From Pseudomonas kitaguniensis (GTDB lineage: Bacteria > Pseudomonadota > Gammaproteobacteria > Pseudomonadales > Pseudomonadaceae), in assembly GCF_009296165.1 (NCBI RefSeq), contig NZ_VUAZ01000036.1, positions 1-64,000 of the forward strand: 64,000 bases of DNA. Reading direction: 5' to 3'. Under the pieces are notes generated by a model. The model saw nothing but the letters and a program-made list of their open reading frames with translations, was not told where the DNA came from and did not search any database. Both the position numbers and the translations under genes were made by a program. This document shows, in pieces, positions 30,266 to 39,870 of this stretch (positions are counted from its first letter, which is position 1; every line of letters begins with the position of its first letter).

Positions 30266-31155
30266 TGTATCAACGCTTGCTCAAATCCTTGAACCGTTTG
30301 AACCCAAGGGCCTGGGACTTCATTCAGTTGACCCGCATGGACAAGCCGATCGGCATCTACCTGTTGCTGTGGCCGACGCTGTGGGCGCTATGGATCGCCG
30401 GCAAGGGCTCGCCTTCGTTGATCAATATCGTGATTTTTGTGCTGGGCGTGGCGCTGACCCGCGCCGGCGGCTGCGTGATCAATGATTGGGCCGACCGCAA
30501 GGTCGATGGCCATGTGAAACGCACTGAGCAGCGCCCGTTGGTGAGCGGCAAAATCAGCTCGAAAGAGGCGCTGGTATTTTTTGCGGTGCTGATGGGCATC
30601 AGTTTCTTGCTGGTGCTGCTGACCAACGCCACCACCATCCTGCTGTCACTCGGCGGCTTGGCCCTGGCGGCGAGCTACCCGTTCATGAAGCGTTACACCT
30701 ATTACCCGCAGGTAGTGCTGGGCGCGGCGTTTTCCTGGGGTATGCCGATGGCGTTTACCGCCGAGACCGGGCACTTGCCCGCCACGGCGTGGCTGCTGTA
30801 CATCGCCAACTTGCTGTGGACGGTGGGCTACGACACGTATTACGCGATGACTGACCGCGACGATGACTTGAAGATCGGCGTGAAATCCACCGCTATTCTG
30901 TTCGGCGATGCCGACCGAGTGATCATTCTCACCCTGCAAAGCCTGGCGCTGGTGTGCCTGCTGTTGGCGGGCATGCGATTCGAGCTGGGCGGCTGGTTCC
31001 ACTTGGGGTTGTTGGCGGCAGCGGGCTGTTTTGTCTGGGAATTCTGGTACACCCGCGACAGGGACCGCCTGAAATGCTTCAAGGCGTTTTTGCACAACCA
31101 CTGGGCCGGGTTGGCGATTTTTGCCGGGATCGTGGCGGATTACACATTTCGCTGA
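30265..31155 (+). CDS. ubiA: 4-hydroxybenzoate octaprenyltransferase
   Basis: This 296-residue integral membrane prenyltransferase attaches the polyprenyl chain to 4-hydroxybenzoate. The two aspartate-rich motifs that bind magnesium and prenyl diphosphate are [15 protein letters not shown] (about 74-88) and [16 protein letters not shown] (about 190-205). Eight or nine hydrophobic segments are expected. It receives the product of the overlapping ubiC gene. Confidence 0.96.
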   Translation: MYQRLLKSLNRLNPRAWDFIQLTRMDKPIGIYLLLWPTLWALWIAGKGSPSLINIVIFVLGVALTRAGGCVINDWADRKVDGHVKRTEQRPLVSGKISSKEALVFFAVLMGISFLLVLLTNATTILLSLGGLALAASYPFMKRYTYYPQVVLGAAFSWGMPMAFTAETGHLPATAWLLYIANLLWTVGYDTYYAMTDRDDDLKIGVKSTAILFGDADRVIILTLQSLALVCLLLAGMRFELGGWFHLGLLAAAGCFVWEFWYTRDRDRLKCFKAFLHNHWAGLAIFAGIVADYTFR

Positions 31156-31180
31156 GACTGTTTGCGGTGGCTGTTCGGAC

Positions 31181-31253
31181 GCCTTCGCGAGCAAGCCAGC
31201 TCCCACAGTTGAAATGCATTCCAAGTGCGGGAGCGGGCTTGCTCGCGAAGGCC
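31181..31253. repeat. REP-type inverted pair after ubiA
   Basis: GCCTTCGCGAGCAAGCC and GGCTTGCTCGCGAAGGC are exact inverted copies enclosing a CTCCCAC/GTGCGGGAG inner pair. Confidence 0.85.
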
Positions 31254-31275
31254 TTAGTGGCACCGAGACCGAGAG

Positions 31276-31653
31276 TCAGGGCTTGATGATGTGCCACGCG
31301 CCGCCCTTGCCATCACCGGTCTTGTCACCGGCTTTCTTGTCATCTTTATAGGTGTATACCGGTTTGCCTTCATAGGCCCACTGGCTGGTTTGATCATCAC
31401 GCGTGATAACCGTCCACTTGCCCATCGACTTGTCGGTAGACTCGGCCTTCAGCGGCGGCCAGTTGGTCGCGCACTGGTCCTTGCACACCGACTTGCCGTC
31501 GGCATCCTTGTCGAAGGTGTAAAGGGTCAAACCCTTGTGGTCCACCAACATTCCATCTTTAGTCATCGCAGGCTCCGCCGCAAATGCCAGGGCCGGCAGC
31601 GTCAATGCGGCCGTTACCAGCAGGGCTTTCCAGGAAATCGTACGGTAAGTCAT
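31276..31653 (-). CDS. Secreted repeat protein (YHS-like Lipoprotein_15 family)
   Basis: This 125-residue exported protein has a Sec signal peptide (about 1-25, ending AFAAEP) and tandem short repeats of the family Pfam calls secreted repeat of unknown function: LVDHKGLTLYTFDKD, then CKDQCATNWPPL, then WTVITRDDQTSQWAYEGKPVYTYKDDKKAGD. No lipobox is seen. It stands between ubiA and the divergent phoB. Function unknown; periplasmic by inference. Confidence 0.85.
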   Translation of the reverse strand: MTYRTISWKALLVTAALTLPALAFAAEPAMTKDGMLVDHKGLTLYTFDKDADGKSVCKDQCATNWPPLKAESTDKSMGKWTVITRDDQTSQWAYEGKPVYTYKDDKKAGDKTGDGKGGAWHIIKP

Positions 31654-31735
31654 CGGAACCTTCCTTTTGTGGTTGTCAGGATTCGGACCCAAAGCGTAGC
31701 CCAGAGACGCGCGAATTGCCCTAGCGACTAAATTA

Positions 31736-31764
31736 CTGTCACACGAATGCAATAATTCCGTTAT
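31736..31764 (+). promoter_or_regulatory. Pho-box-like repeats upstream of phoB
   Basis: Three 7-base units at 11-base spacing, CTGTCAC, ATGCAAT and CCGTTAT, match the CTGTCAT unit at 6, 4 and 5 positions. They lie about 42 bases before the phoB ATG and suggest autoregulation by PhoB. The match is weaker than at pstC and pstS. Confidence 0.5.
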
Positions 31765-31805
31765 CTAATGCGGCGCAAGACAGTTAAATGACAAGAGGAC
31801 TTAGC

Positions 31806-32494
31806 ATGGTTGGCAGGAGCATTCTGATCGTCGACGACGAAGCGCCCATTCGCGAAATGATCGCCGTTGCGTTGGAAATGGCCGGCTATGACTGCCTGGA
31901 GGCTGAGAACTCCCAGCAGGCCCATGCGATTATCGTCGACCGCAAGCCGGACCTGATCTTGCTGGACTGGATGCTGCCCGGCACCTCCGGCATCGAACTG
32001 GCCCGCCGCCTCAAACGTGATGAGCTGACCGGGGATATTCCGATCATCATGCTCACCGCCAAAGGCGAAGAAGACAACAAGATCCAGGGCCTGGAAGTGG
32101 GTGCTGATGACTACATCACCAAGCCATTTTCGCCACGCGAACTGGTTGCCCGCCTCAAAGCCGTACTGCGCCGTGCCGGCCCGACCGATGGCGAAGCGCC
32201 TATCGAGGTCGTGGCCTGATACTCGACCCGATCAGCCACCGCGTGACCATCGACGGCACACCGGCCGAGATGGGCCCGACCGAATACCGCCTGCTGCAAT
32301 TTTTCATGACTCACCAGGAGCGCGCCTACACACGCGGCCAATTGCTCGACCAAGTGTGGGGCGGCAACGTGTACGTGGAGGAGCGCACCGTCGATGTGCA
32401 TATCCGCCGCCTGCGCAAAGCCTTGGGCGATGCTTACGAGAATCTGGTACAAACCGTGCGCGGCACCGGCTACCGGTTTTCGACCAAGAGCTGA
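31806..32494 (+). CDS. phoB: Phosphate regulon response regulator PhoB, interrupted by one frameshift
   Basis: PhoB activates phosphate-starvation genes. The receiver domain (about 1-125) shows [11 protein letters not shown], phospho-acceptor Asp54 in LLDWMLPG and KPFSPREL. The winged-helix DNA-binding domain ([11 protein letters not shown]...HIRRLRKAL...GTGYRF) lies in another frame. At 32211 GTCGTGGCC should read GTCGGTGGCC; restoring the G gives 229 residues, the exact PhoB length, and the joined sequence [15 protein letters not shown]. Intact Pho boxes at pstC and pstS argue against real loss of PhoB. Confidence 0.94.
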
Positions 32495-32538
32495 GCCGGG
32501 CTGACCTTCCTTAACAGCTGACAAGGACGCATGTTTAA

Positions 32539-33861
32539 GTGAACCAAAACTGGCATGGCACCCTGATCCGCCACATGTTGCTGTTAATCACCGGCTGCCT
32601 GGTGGTGGGCTTGGCCAGCGGCCAATACGGCTGGAGCCTGGCCGTGGGTATCGGCCTGTACCTGGGCTGGACCCTCAAACAATTGCTGCGCCTGCATGAA
32701 TGGCTGCGCCAACACAAACCCGAGGAAGCACCCCCCGACGGCTACGGCCTGTGGGGCGAGGTGTTCGACAGCATTTACCACCTGCAACGCCGCGACCAGC
32801 GGGTTCGCGGGCGCCTGCAAGCGGTGATCGACCGGGTGCAAGAGTCTACCGCCGCGCTGAAAGATGCGGTGATCATGCTCGACAGCGATGGCAACCTGGA
32901 ATGGTGGAACCGCGCGGCTGAAACCCTGCTGGGCCTCAAGACGCCGCAAGACAGCGGCCAGCCGGTGACCAACCTGGTGCGCCACCCGCGCTTCAAGGAA
33001 TACTTCGAACAGGAGAACTACGACGAAGCGCTTGAAATACCCTCGCCCACCAATGACCGCGTGCGCATCCAGCTTTACCTGACGCGCTACGGCAACAACG
33101 AACACTTGATGCTGGTGCGCGACGTGACCCGCATTCACCAGTTGGAACAGATGCGCAAAGACTTCGTCGCTAACGTCTCGCATGAGCTGCGCACGCCGCT
33201 GACGGTGATCTGCGGCTACCTGGAGACGCTGCTCGACAACGTCGACGAGATCAACCCGCGCTGGAGCCGTGCCCTGCAGCAGATGCAGCAGCAAGGTTCA
33301 CGCATGCAGACCCTGCTCAACGACCTGCTGTTACTGGCCAAGCTTGAAGCCACCGATTACCCGTCGGACAACCAACCGGTCAGCGTGCAAAGCCTGTTGC
33401 AGACCATCAAAAACGACGCCCAGGCCCTCTCCGGCCAGCGCGGGCAACACATCACCCTGGAAGCCGACGCCCTGGTGCTGCTCAAAGGCAGCGAGGGCGA
33501 ATTGCGCAGCGCGTTTTCCAACCTGGTGTTCAACGCCGTCAAGTACACCCAGGACAAGGGCACTATTCGCATCCGCTGGTGGGCCGATGAGCACGGCGCG
33601 CACTTGAGCGTGCAGGACTCCGGCATCGGCATCGACGCCAAGCACTTACCGCGCCTGACCGAGCGGTTCTACCGCGTCGACTCCAGCCGCAACTCCAACA
33701 CCGGCGGCACCGGGCTCGGTTTGGCGATCGTCAAACACGTGTTGTTGCGCCACCGTGCGCGGCTGGAAATCACCAGCGTGCTGGGCCATGGCAGTAACTT
33801 CACCTGCCACTTTCCACCGACGCAAGTGACCCGTTCGCGAGTGATCGAGAAGGATGAGTAA
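32539..33861 (+). CDS. phoR: Phosphate regulon sensor kinase PhoR
   Basis: This 440-residue membrane-anchored histidine kinase/phosphatase has an N-terminal hydrophobic hairpin (about 10-45), a PAS domain (about 105-200) and a histidine kinase core. The H-box is VSHELRTPLT with His215; the ATPase shows NLVFNAVKYT, DSGIGI and GGTGLGLAIVKH. It starts at GTG 32539 after AAGGAC. With PhoU and the Pst transporter encoded nearby it forms the phosphate-sensing pathway that drives PhoB. Confidence 0.95.
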   Translation: MNQNWHGTLIRHMLLLITGCLVVGLASGQYGWSLAVGIGLYLGWTLKQLLRLHEWLRQHKPEEAPPDGYGLWGEVFDSIYHLQRRDQRVRGRLQAVIDRVQESTAALKDAVIMLDSDGNLEWWNRAAETLLGLKTPQDSGQPVTNLVRHPRFKEYFEQENYDEALEIPSPTNDRVRIQLYLTRYGNNEHLMLVRDVTRIHQLEQMRKDFVANVSHELRTPLTVICGYLETLLDNVDEINPRWSRALQQMQQQGSRMQTLLNDLLLLAKLEATDYPSDNQPVSVQSLLQTIKNDAQALSGQRGQHITLEADALVLLKGSEGELRSAFSNLVFNAVKYTQDKGTIRIRWWADEHGAHLSVQDSGIGIDAKHLPRLTERFYRVDSSRNSNTGGTGLGLAIVKHVLLRHRARLEITSVLGHGSNFTCHFPPTQVTRSRVIEKDE

Positions 33862-33881
33862 CCCAAAAACACCACCCATCC

Positions 33882-33975
33882 AATGTGGGAGGGGGCTTGC
33901 TCCCAATGGCGGTGTATGAGCCGACAGATTTGCTGACTGATACTCCCTCATCGGGAGCAAGCCCCGTCCCACATT
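33882..33975. repeat. REP-type inverted pair after phoR
   Basis: AATGTGGGAGGGGGCTTGCTCCC and its imperfect inverse GGGAGCAAGCCCCGTCCCACATT enclose a spacer. The same design occurs between pstA and pstB. Confidence 0.85.
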
Positions 33976-34129
33976 AGAATTTCACGCTTTTCGACAACAC
34001 TTTCCCGGTCCCGCCCGGCAGCGGGCACTAGGCAAGCGCCCCGTCAGCCGCTACATTGACCGACTTGCGCCTGCATTGCAGGCCTACTGCCACCCCTTAT
34101 TGAACAAATGGAACCTGCAAAACCCCATC

Positions 34130-35470
34130 ATGGACCCTTCCCCTGGTATCACCCTCGCTACACTCTTCGCCGACTTCGGCATGATTCTTTTTGCACTGGT
34201 CCTGGTACTGCTCAACGGTTTTTTCGTTGCGGCGGAATTTGCCATGGTCAAACTGCGCGCCACGCGGGTCGAGGCCATCGCCCACAAAAACGGCTGGCGC
34301 GGGCAAATCCTGCGCACCGTGCACAACCAGCTCGACGCCTACCTGTCGGCCTGCCAGTTGGGTATTACCCTCGCCTCCCTGGGCCTTGGTTGGGTCGGTG
34401 AGCCGGCCTTTGCGCATATCCTCGAGCCGTTGCTGGGCGCTGTGGGCGTCGAGTCGCCGGAAGTGATCAAGGGCGTGTCGTTCTTTGCCGCCTTCTTCGT
34501 GATTTCCTACCTGCACATCGTGATCGGTGAACTGGCGCCCAAGTCCTGGGCGATTCGCAAACCCGAACTGCTCTCGCTGTGGACGGCCGTGCCGCTGTAC
34601 CTGTTCTACTGGGCAATGTACCCGGCGATCTACCTGCTCAACGCCAGCGCCAACGCCATTCTGCGTATCGCCGGCCAGGGCGAGCCTGGCCCGCACCATG
34701 AACACCATTACAGCCGCGAAGAGCTCAAGTTGATCCTGCACTCCAGCCGTGGCCAGGACCCGAGCGACCAAGGCATGCGCGTGCTGGCTTCGGCCGTGGA
34801 GATGGGCGAGCTGGAAGTGGTCGACTGGGCCAACTCACGGGAAGACTTGGTGACGCTGGACTTCAACGCCCCGCTCAAGGAAATCCTCGCGCTGTTCCGT
34901 CGCCACAAATTCAGCCGCTACCCGGTGTATGACGCGGTGCGCAACGAGTTTGTCGGCCTGCTGCACATCAAGGATTTGCTGCTGGAACTGGCTGCGCTGG
35001 ACCACATTCCCGAGTCGTTCAACCTGGCCGAACTGACGCGCCCGCTGGAGCGCGTATCGCGGCACATGCCGCTGTCGCAGTTGCTGGAGCAGTTCCGCAA
35101 AGGCGGCGCGCACTTTGCCCTGGTGGAAGAGGCCGACGGCAACATCATCGGCTACCTGACCATGGAAGACGTGCTTGAAGTGCTCGTCGGCGATATTCAG
35201 GACGAGCACCGCAAGGCCGAGCGCGGCATCCTCGCCTACCAGCCGGGCAAACTGCTGGTGCGTGGCGACACGCCGCTGTTCAAGGTGGAACGCCTGCTGG
35301 GCGTCGACCTCGACCACATCGAAGCCGAAACCCTGGCAGGCCTGATCTACGACACCTTGAAACGCGTGCCGGAAGAAGAGGAAGTGCTCGAAGTTGAAGG
35401 CTTGCGCATCATCATCAAGAAGATGAAAGGGCCGAAGATCGTATTGGCCAAGGTGCTGTTGCTGGACTGA
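34130..35470 (+). CDS. CNNM/hemolysin-C family membrane protein with CBS and CorC-HlyC domains
   Basis: This 446-residue protein has an N-terminal CNNM (DUF21) transmembrane domain (about 1-190, with AAEFAMVKLR and VIGELAPKSWAI), a CBS pair (about 210-340, with HKFSRYPVYD and GYLTMEDVLEVLVGDI) and a C-terminal transporter-associated CorC/HlyC domain (about 355-440). Proteins of this family are linked to magnesium or cobalt efflux and resistance; the 'hemolysin' label is historical. The ATG at 34130 is chosen because the hydrophobic domain starts soon after it. Confidence 0.88.
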   Translation: MDPSPGITLATLFADFGMILFALVLVLLNGFFVAAEFAMVKLRATRVEAIAHKNGWRGQILRTVHNQLDAYLSACQLGITLASLGLGWVGEPAFAHILEPLLGAVGVESPEVIKGVSFFAAFFVISYLHIVIGELAPKSWAIRKPELLSLWTAVPLYLFYWAMYPAIYLLNASANAILRIAGQGEPGPHHEHHYSREELKLILHSSRGQDPSDQGMRVLASAVEMGELEVVDWANSREDLVTLDFNAPLKEILALFRRHKFSRYPVYDAVRNEFVGLLHIKDLLLELAALDHIPESFNLAELTRPLERVSRHMPLSQLLEQFRKGGAHFALVEEADGNIIGYLTMEDVLEVLVGDIQDEHRKAERGILAYQPGKLLVRGDTPLFKVERLLGVDLDHIEAETLAGLIYDTLKRVPEEEEVLEVEGLRIIIKKMKGPKIVLAKVLLLD

Positions 35471-35474
35471 CGCC

Positions 35475-36139
35475 TCAGTTGCCCAACGCAAAGTTGGGCA
35501 ATGTGCCTACGGGCTGGTTGAACTCATACGGGATCGACACCAGCCCCGCCTCAGTGGCGCGCTGCACCACAAAATGCAGGTGCGGCCCGCTGCTGTTGCC
35601 GGTATTGCCCGACAACGCCAGTGGGCTGCCTGCCGCCACACGCTGCCGACCCGCACGCTGACCGAACCTTGCTTGAGGTGCAGGTACACGCCCTCAGTGC
35701 CGTCATCGTGCTGCACCCGCACAAAATTGCCTGACGCATCACCGCCATGCCCGGCTTGATCGTTCTCGGTCTTCACCACCCTGCCGCTGCGCGCCGCGAT
35801 GACCTGAGTCCCTTCGGGCATGGCAATATCCAGGGCGTAGCGGCTCTTGGCGTCGGTGTGGCTGAAGCTGCCGTTCGGCCCTTGGCTCAGGCGAAACGGC
35901 CCGCCACGCCACGGCACCGGATAACGATAGGCGCGCTGTGGATAACGCGTTTGAGGCACGCCCGGCACCGGCCGCTGCGCTCGCGCCGGTTTGCGCTCCT
36001 GAATCACAAACGCCTGAGCGCCAGGGCTTGGCTGATCGCTGAAAAACACTACGCCATTAGCATCGGTGGCTTTGTAGAGGGTCATGCACATGGCCGAGGT
36101 CGCGGCGGTGAACAGCCCACAAAACAGCAGTGCGCGCAT
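35475..36139 (-). CDS. M23-type peptidase, interrupted by one frameshift
   Basis: This is an exported protein with a signal peptide (MRALLFCGLFTAATSAMCM), a DUF4124-like start (LYKATDANGVVFFSDQP) and a LytM/M23 peptidase domain. The latter shows SHTDAKSRYALDIAMPEGTQVIAARSG. At 35645 one base is missing, after which the expected VAAGSPLALSGNTGNSSGPHLHF with its HLHF zinc-binding end is in a second frame ending at 35475. Restoring it gives 221 residues. The usual HxxxD metal pair is present as HTDAKSRYALD. A role in peptidoglycan cleavage or division-factor activation is inferred. Confidence 0.85.
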
Positions 36140-36148
36140 AAGCAAAAG

Positions 36149-36469
36149 TCAGTGACAAGGCTGTGTAAGGTCATGCGTCAGCACGCTAAAACAGATGTCC
36201 ACGTCCAGCTGTGCGGCCGCCGATAAGTTGACTAATGCATCGAGAGAAAACTTATCGATCTTGCCATTAAGCACGTCATTAAGGCGAGGCTGGCTGATAC
36301 CGAGCCGTTGCGCTGCATCCTTCTGAGAAAGCTCCCAACCACGAATGGTCTTGCACAGTTCCAAAAGCAGCTTTGAGCGCAGGCGCATGTTGGCGGCTTG
36401 CTGGGGCGTCTCTTCCAGGGCATCCCAAACACTGCTGAAATGTTCGGTGTGAATTTTTGGGTCTGTCAT
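36149..36469 (-). CDS. XRE-family antitoxin, HigA-like
   Basis: This 106-residue protein has a helix-turn-helix at about 48-70 (SQKDAAQRLGISQPRLNDVLNG), of the HigA/XRE type. It begins four bases after the stop codon of a RelE/HigB-like gene, giving the toxin-first order typical of higBA. By family knowledge the antitoxin binds the toxin and represses its own operon. The C-terminal CFSVLTHDLTQPCH is unremarkable. Confidence 0.85.
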   Translation of the reverse strand: MTDPKIHTEHFSSVWDALEETPQQAANMRLRSKLLLELCKTIRGWELSQKDAAQRLGISQPRLNDVLNGKIDKFSLDALVNLSAAAQLDVDICFSVLTHDLTQPCH

Positions 36470-36473
36470 GGGC

Positions 36474-36797
36474 TTAACCTAACTCCTGCAATCTGGCGCG
36501 AGCCAGTTCGATGTCACGCGCTTCAGTTTTCTGTGTGGTCTTGCGCAGTGCGTGCAGCACATAGACAGCTTGAGGCCGACTGACCACATAGAACACTCGA
36601 AACGCTCCCGATTCCTCAGCGATGCGAATCTTACTGACACCCCTACCGATGGTTTTCATGGGCTTGCAGTCAAAAGGCTGTTCACCCTGTTGCAATAAGT
36701 CCAACTGAAAACCTGCTGCCCTTCGGGCATCCAGAGGGAATGCCTTCAGATCCTTTAGCGAACTTCCTAAAAACACCACATCCTTGTGCCTCGGCAT
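36474..36797 (-). CDS. RelE/HigB-like toxin (phage Gp49 type)
   Basis: This 107-residue protein is of the RelE/ParE superfamily, phage-derived Gp49-like branch, recognised by FDCKPMKTIGRGVSKIRIAEESGAFRVFYVV and VLHALRKTTQKT. Such toxins are usually ribosome-dependent mRNA interferases; the activity here is inferred. It is followed by an XRE antitoxin gene and sits between the M23-type peptidase and a response regulator, probably an accessory insertion in the phosphate region. Confidence 0.85.
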   Translation of the reverse strand: MPRHKDVVFLGSSLKDLKAFPLDARRAAGFQLDLLQQGEQPFDCKPMKTIGRGVSKIRIAEESGAFRVFYVVSRPQAVYVLHALRKTTQKTEARDIELARARLQELG

Positions 36798-36984
36798 TAG
36801 CTTCTCCTTTGCTGGAAAGAAAAAGCGTAATCGACGATTCGACTATAAGCGCTGGAGGTGTGTTTCAAGGCATCGCAAAGGCTTGATAAAGTCGCTGCGA
36901 CATCAAGAGAATATATCTAAACCGATATAGATCAAGCCACTCGACGGGAATCAGACAGCCGGTCGATTCCCGCTACTCAGGCGA

Positions 36985-37887
36985 TCACGCACCCGGCACA
37001 AAATGCTTCTGCGCCGTACCGCGCGCGATCAGCCGGGAGATGTAGTCGAGCTTTTGGGCATCCTGGTCGATGAACCGGAAGGTCAGTTGCAGCCAGTCGC
37101 TGTCGGGCTTCGGCTCGAAAGCAACAATGGCGTGCAGGTAGCCGTTGAGGCGGGCTACTTCGGCGTTGTCGCCTTGCTCAAGGTCAAGTACCGCGCTTTC
37201 CAGTACTTGGGGCAGGACTTCGCCGCGACGCACCACCAGCAGCGCTTCCTTGATGCTCAGCGCCTTGATTACGCACTGCTGGGTGCCGCTGGACAGGCGC
37301 AATTGGCCTTGACCACGACCGCCGGCCGGCGACGCCGATACGGGGGCTGGCGCGGGCGGGTTATTAAGCAGGCCTTTGCTCGGCGCGGCCGCTACCGGCG
37401 CCGATTTGACCGCCTCAGGCTTGCCGCCGGTCAGGGCGCTCAAGGAATCGTTGCCGAAGGCCGAGTTCATCTTGGTCGGCGCACTGGCAATCAACGCGTC
37501 AAGGCGGCCGACTTTGTGCAGCGCCTGCCTGACCTTGCTCAGCAACTGTTCGTTGGTGAACGGCTTGCTGACGTAGCCGGATACACCGGCCTGAATCGCC
37601 TGAACCACGTTTTCCTTGTCGCCACGGCTGGTCACCATCACAAACGGCATGGCCTTGAGGTGCGCTTGCTCGCGGCACCAGGTCAGCAGTTCAAGGCCAG
37701 ACATCTCGGGCATTTCCCAGTCGCACAGCACCAGGTCGAAGGTCTCGCGCATCAGGATGGCTTGGGCCTTTTTACCGTTCACCGCGTCTTCAAGCTTGAT
37801 CCCCGGGAAGTAGTTGCGCAGGCACTTCTTTACCAGGTCGCGGATAAACGAGGCGTCATCCACCACCAGTACACTGACTTTACTCAT
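36985..37887 (-). CDS. Response regulator with a PilZ-like C-terminal region
   Basis: This 300-residue protein has an N-terminal receiver (about 1-125, with VLVVDDASFIRDL, phospho-acceptor Asp in LVLCDWEMPEMSG and YVSKPF). An Ala/Pro-rich linker (about 140-195) follows. The C-terminal domain (about 200-300) has SGTQQCVIKALSIKEALLVVRRGE and LTFRFIDQDAQKLDYISRLI, resembling the back half of PilZ proteins but without a clear RxxxR motif. No partner kinase adjoins it. It is transcribed toward higBA and away from phoU's end. Confidence 0.82.
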   Translation of the reverse strand: MSKVSVLVVDDASFIRDLVKKCLRNYFPGIKLEDAVNGKKAQAILMRETFDLVLCDWEMPEMSGLELLTWCREQAHLKAMPFVMVTSRGDKENVVQAIQAGVSGYVSKPFTNEQLLSKVRQALHKVGRLDALIASAPTKMNSAFGNDSLSALTGGKPEAVKSAPVAAAPSKGLLNNPPAPAPVSASPAGGRGQGQLRLSSGTQQCVIKALSIKEALLVVRRGEVLPQVLESAVLDLEQGDNAEVARLNGYLHAIVAFEPKPDSDWLQLTFRFIDQDAQKLDYISRLIARGTAQKHFVPGA

Positions 37888-38010
37888 CGACCCTTCATCC
37901 TATAAAAACTTCGGCACGCAGAACGCCTGACTGATGGCATTTTGCCAAAACCTGCTAATCACAGCCGGATTTTATTGATCCCGCTGCGCAAATAATTCAG
38001 CTGCCACAAA

Positions 38011-38046
38011 CAAAAACGCCCGACCAAAGGCCGGGCGTTAATTTCT
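38011..38046 (-). terminator. Terminator after phoU
   Basis: Minus-strand AACGCCCGGCC...CGGGCGTT stem followed by TTTTTGTTTG, ten bases after the phoU stop, ends the pst-phoU transcript. Confidence 0.85.
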
Positions 38047-38055
38047 CGGGCAACC

Positions 38056-38817
38056 TTACTTATCGTCAGATTCGCCCGAAACATTAGGGATTTGATCGGC
38101 TGAGCCTTCAACTTCGGCCTTCATGCGCTTAAGGCCCATGTGCCGCACGTCGGTGCCGCGCACCAGATAAATCACCAGCTCAGAGATATTACGCGCATGG
38201 TCGCCGATTCGCTCCAGGGAGCGTAGCACCCAGATGATGCTCAATACCCGCGAAATAGAACGCGGGTCTTCCATCATGTAAGTGGCCAGCTCACGCAGGG
38301 CGGTCTTGTACTCGCGGTCGATGATCTTGTCGTACTGGGCCACCGACAACGCCAGGTCGGCGTCGAAGCGGGCAAAGGCGTCAAGCGCATCGCGCACCAT
38401 GTTGCGCACTTGGTCGCCGATATGCCGCACCTCCACATAACCACGCGGCGCTTCGCCCTCTTCGCAGAGCTGAATAGCGCGACGCGCGATTTTGGTCGAC
38501 TCGTCGCCGATGCGCTCCAGGTCGATCACTGACTTGGAGATGCTGATGATCAAACGCAGGTCGGACGCCGCGGGCTGGCGACGCGCGAGAATGCGCAGGC
38601 ATTCTTCATCGATGTTGCGTTCCATCTGATTGATCTGGTCATCAATGTCACGCACTTGCTGGGCCAGGCCCGAGTCGGCCTCGATCAGCGCGGTAACCGC
38701 ATCGTTGACTTGCTTCTCTACCAGCCCGCCCATTGCCAGGAGGTGGCTGCGCACTTCCTCAAGCTCGGCGTTGAACTGCGCGGAGATGTGATGGGTGAGT
38801 CCTTCCTTCGAAATCAT
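38056..38817 (-). CDS. phoU: Phosphate transport regulator PhoU
   Basis: This 253-residue protein of two repeated three-helix units, each with an E/D-rich motif, links the Pst transporter to PhoR and represses the Pho regulon when phosphate is ample. Blocks include ISKSVIDLERIGDESTKIARRAI and IIWVLRSLERIGDHARNISELVIYLV. The ATG at 38817 is preferred to an upstream start because it matches the family N-terminus (MISKEGLTHH). It is last in the pstCAB-phoU operon. Confidence 0.96.
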   Translation of the reverse strand: MISKEGLTHHISAQFNAELEEVRSHLLAMGGLVEKQVNDAVTALIEADSGLAQQVRDIDDQINQMERNIDEECLRILARRQPAASDLRLIISISKSVIDLERIGDESTKIARRAIQLCEEGEAPRGYVEVRHIGDQVRNMVRDALDAFARFDADLALSVAQYDKIIDREYKTALRELATYMMEDPRSISRVLSIIWVLRSLERIGDHARNISELVIYLVRGTDVRHMGLKRMKAEVEGSADQIPNVSGESDDK

Positions 38818-38855
38818 GGTTTTGCTCCGCAAATCTAATTTAGCCGCAAGCTACA

Positions 38856-38933
38856 AGCTGCAAGCCACAAGCTGATTTGTATGGTTACGCTGAACTGTCT
38901 TTACTGGCCGCTTGAAGCGTGCGGCTTGCAGCT
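38856..38933. repeat. Inverted repeat between pstB and phoU
   Basis: AGCTGCAAGCC (38856-38866) and GGCTTGCAGCT (38923-38933) are exact inverted copies inside a run of CAAGCT-type repeats. The same motif family forms the hairpin at 4754-4784. Confidence 0.65.
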
Positions 38934-38940
38934 GCTCCAA

Positions 38941-39774
38941 CTAGCCATAACGACCGGTGATGTAGTCTTCGGTCTGTTTTTTAGCCGGGTTGGTGAACAG
39001 CGTATCGGTGTCGCCGAACTCGACCAGCTTGCCCATGTACATAAAGGCTGTGTAGTCGGAAACCCGCGCGGCCTGTTGCATGTTGTGGGTCACGATGACG
39101 ATGGTGAATTTGGATTTGAGCTCGTAGATCAGCTCTTCAACTTTCAGTGTCGAAATCGGGTCGAGCGCAGAGCAGGGTTCGTCGAGCAGCAAGACTTCCG
39201 GCTCCACCGCGATGGTGCGGGCGATGACCAAACGTTGCTGCTGGCCGCCGGACAGGCCGAGTGCCGATTCGTGCAGGCGGTCTTTTACCTCGTCCCACAG
39301 CGCGGCGCCTTTAAGCGCCCACTCAACGGCTTCGTCAAGAATGCGTTTTTTGTTGATGCCCTGGATGCGCAGGCCGTACACCACGTTTTCGTAGATGGTC
39401 TTGGGGAACGGGTTGGGCTTCTGGAACACCATGCCCACGCGACGACGCAACTCTGCCACGTCTTCGCCCTTGCGGTAGATGTTGGTGCCGTAGAGGTTGA
39501 TCGCGCCTTCTACACGGCAGCCGTCCACCAGGTCGTTCATGCGGTTGAAGGTGCGCAGCAGCGTGGACTTGCCGCAGCCGGACGGGCCGATAAAGGCGGT
39601 CACGCGCTGCTTGGGGATGTTCATGCTGACATCGAAAAGCGCCTGCTTCTCACCGTAATACAGGCTCAGGCCCGGCACTTCGATGGCCACGGTTTCCTGG
39701 GCCAGGCTCAGGCTCTGTTTGTCGCGACCCAAAGCCTGCATGTTGATGCCATGGGTAGGGGTTTCGTGTTGCAT
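38941..39774 (-). CDS. pstB: Phosphate ABC transporter ATP-binding protein PstB
   Basis: This 277-residue ATPase of the high-affinity phosphate importer has Walker [10 protein letters not shown], signature LSGGQQQR and Walker [15 protein letters not shown] 25-residue N-terminal lead precedes the ABC domain. It is separated from pstA by a 194-base gap containing a REP pair, unusual for the middle of an operon. Confidence 0.97.
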   Translation of the reverse strand: MQHETPTHGINMQALGRDKQSLSLAQETVAIEVPGLSLYYGEKQALFDVSMNIPKQRVTAFIGPSGCGKSTLLRTFNRMNDLVDGCRVEGAINLYGTNIYRKGEDVAELRRRVGMVFQKPNPFPKTIYENVVYGLRIQGINKKRILDEAVEWALKGAALWDEVKDRLHESALGLSGGQQQRLVIARTIAVEPEVLLLDEPCSALDPISTLKVEELIYELKSKFTIVIVTHNMQQAARVSDYTAFMYMGKLVEFGDTDTLFTNPAKKQTEDYITGRYG

Positions 39775-39870
39775 GGGATGCTCCCTGTGCTACCAATTCA
39801 TTTCGTTGAACCGCCAGCTTCATGATTGGGCCTGGCGGTTTACCTCAAATCTGTGTGTGGCGCGGTTCAC

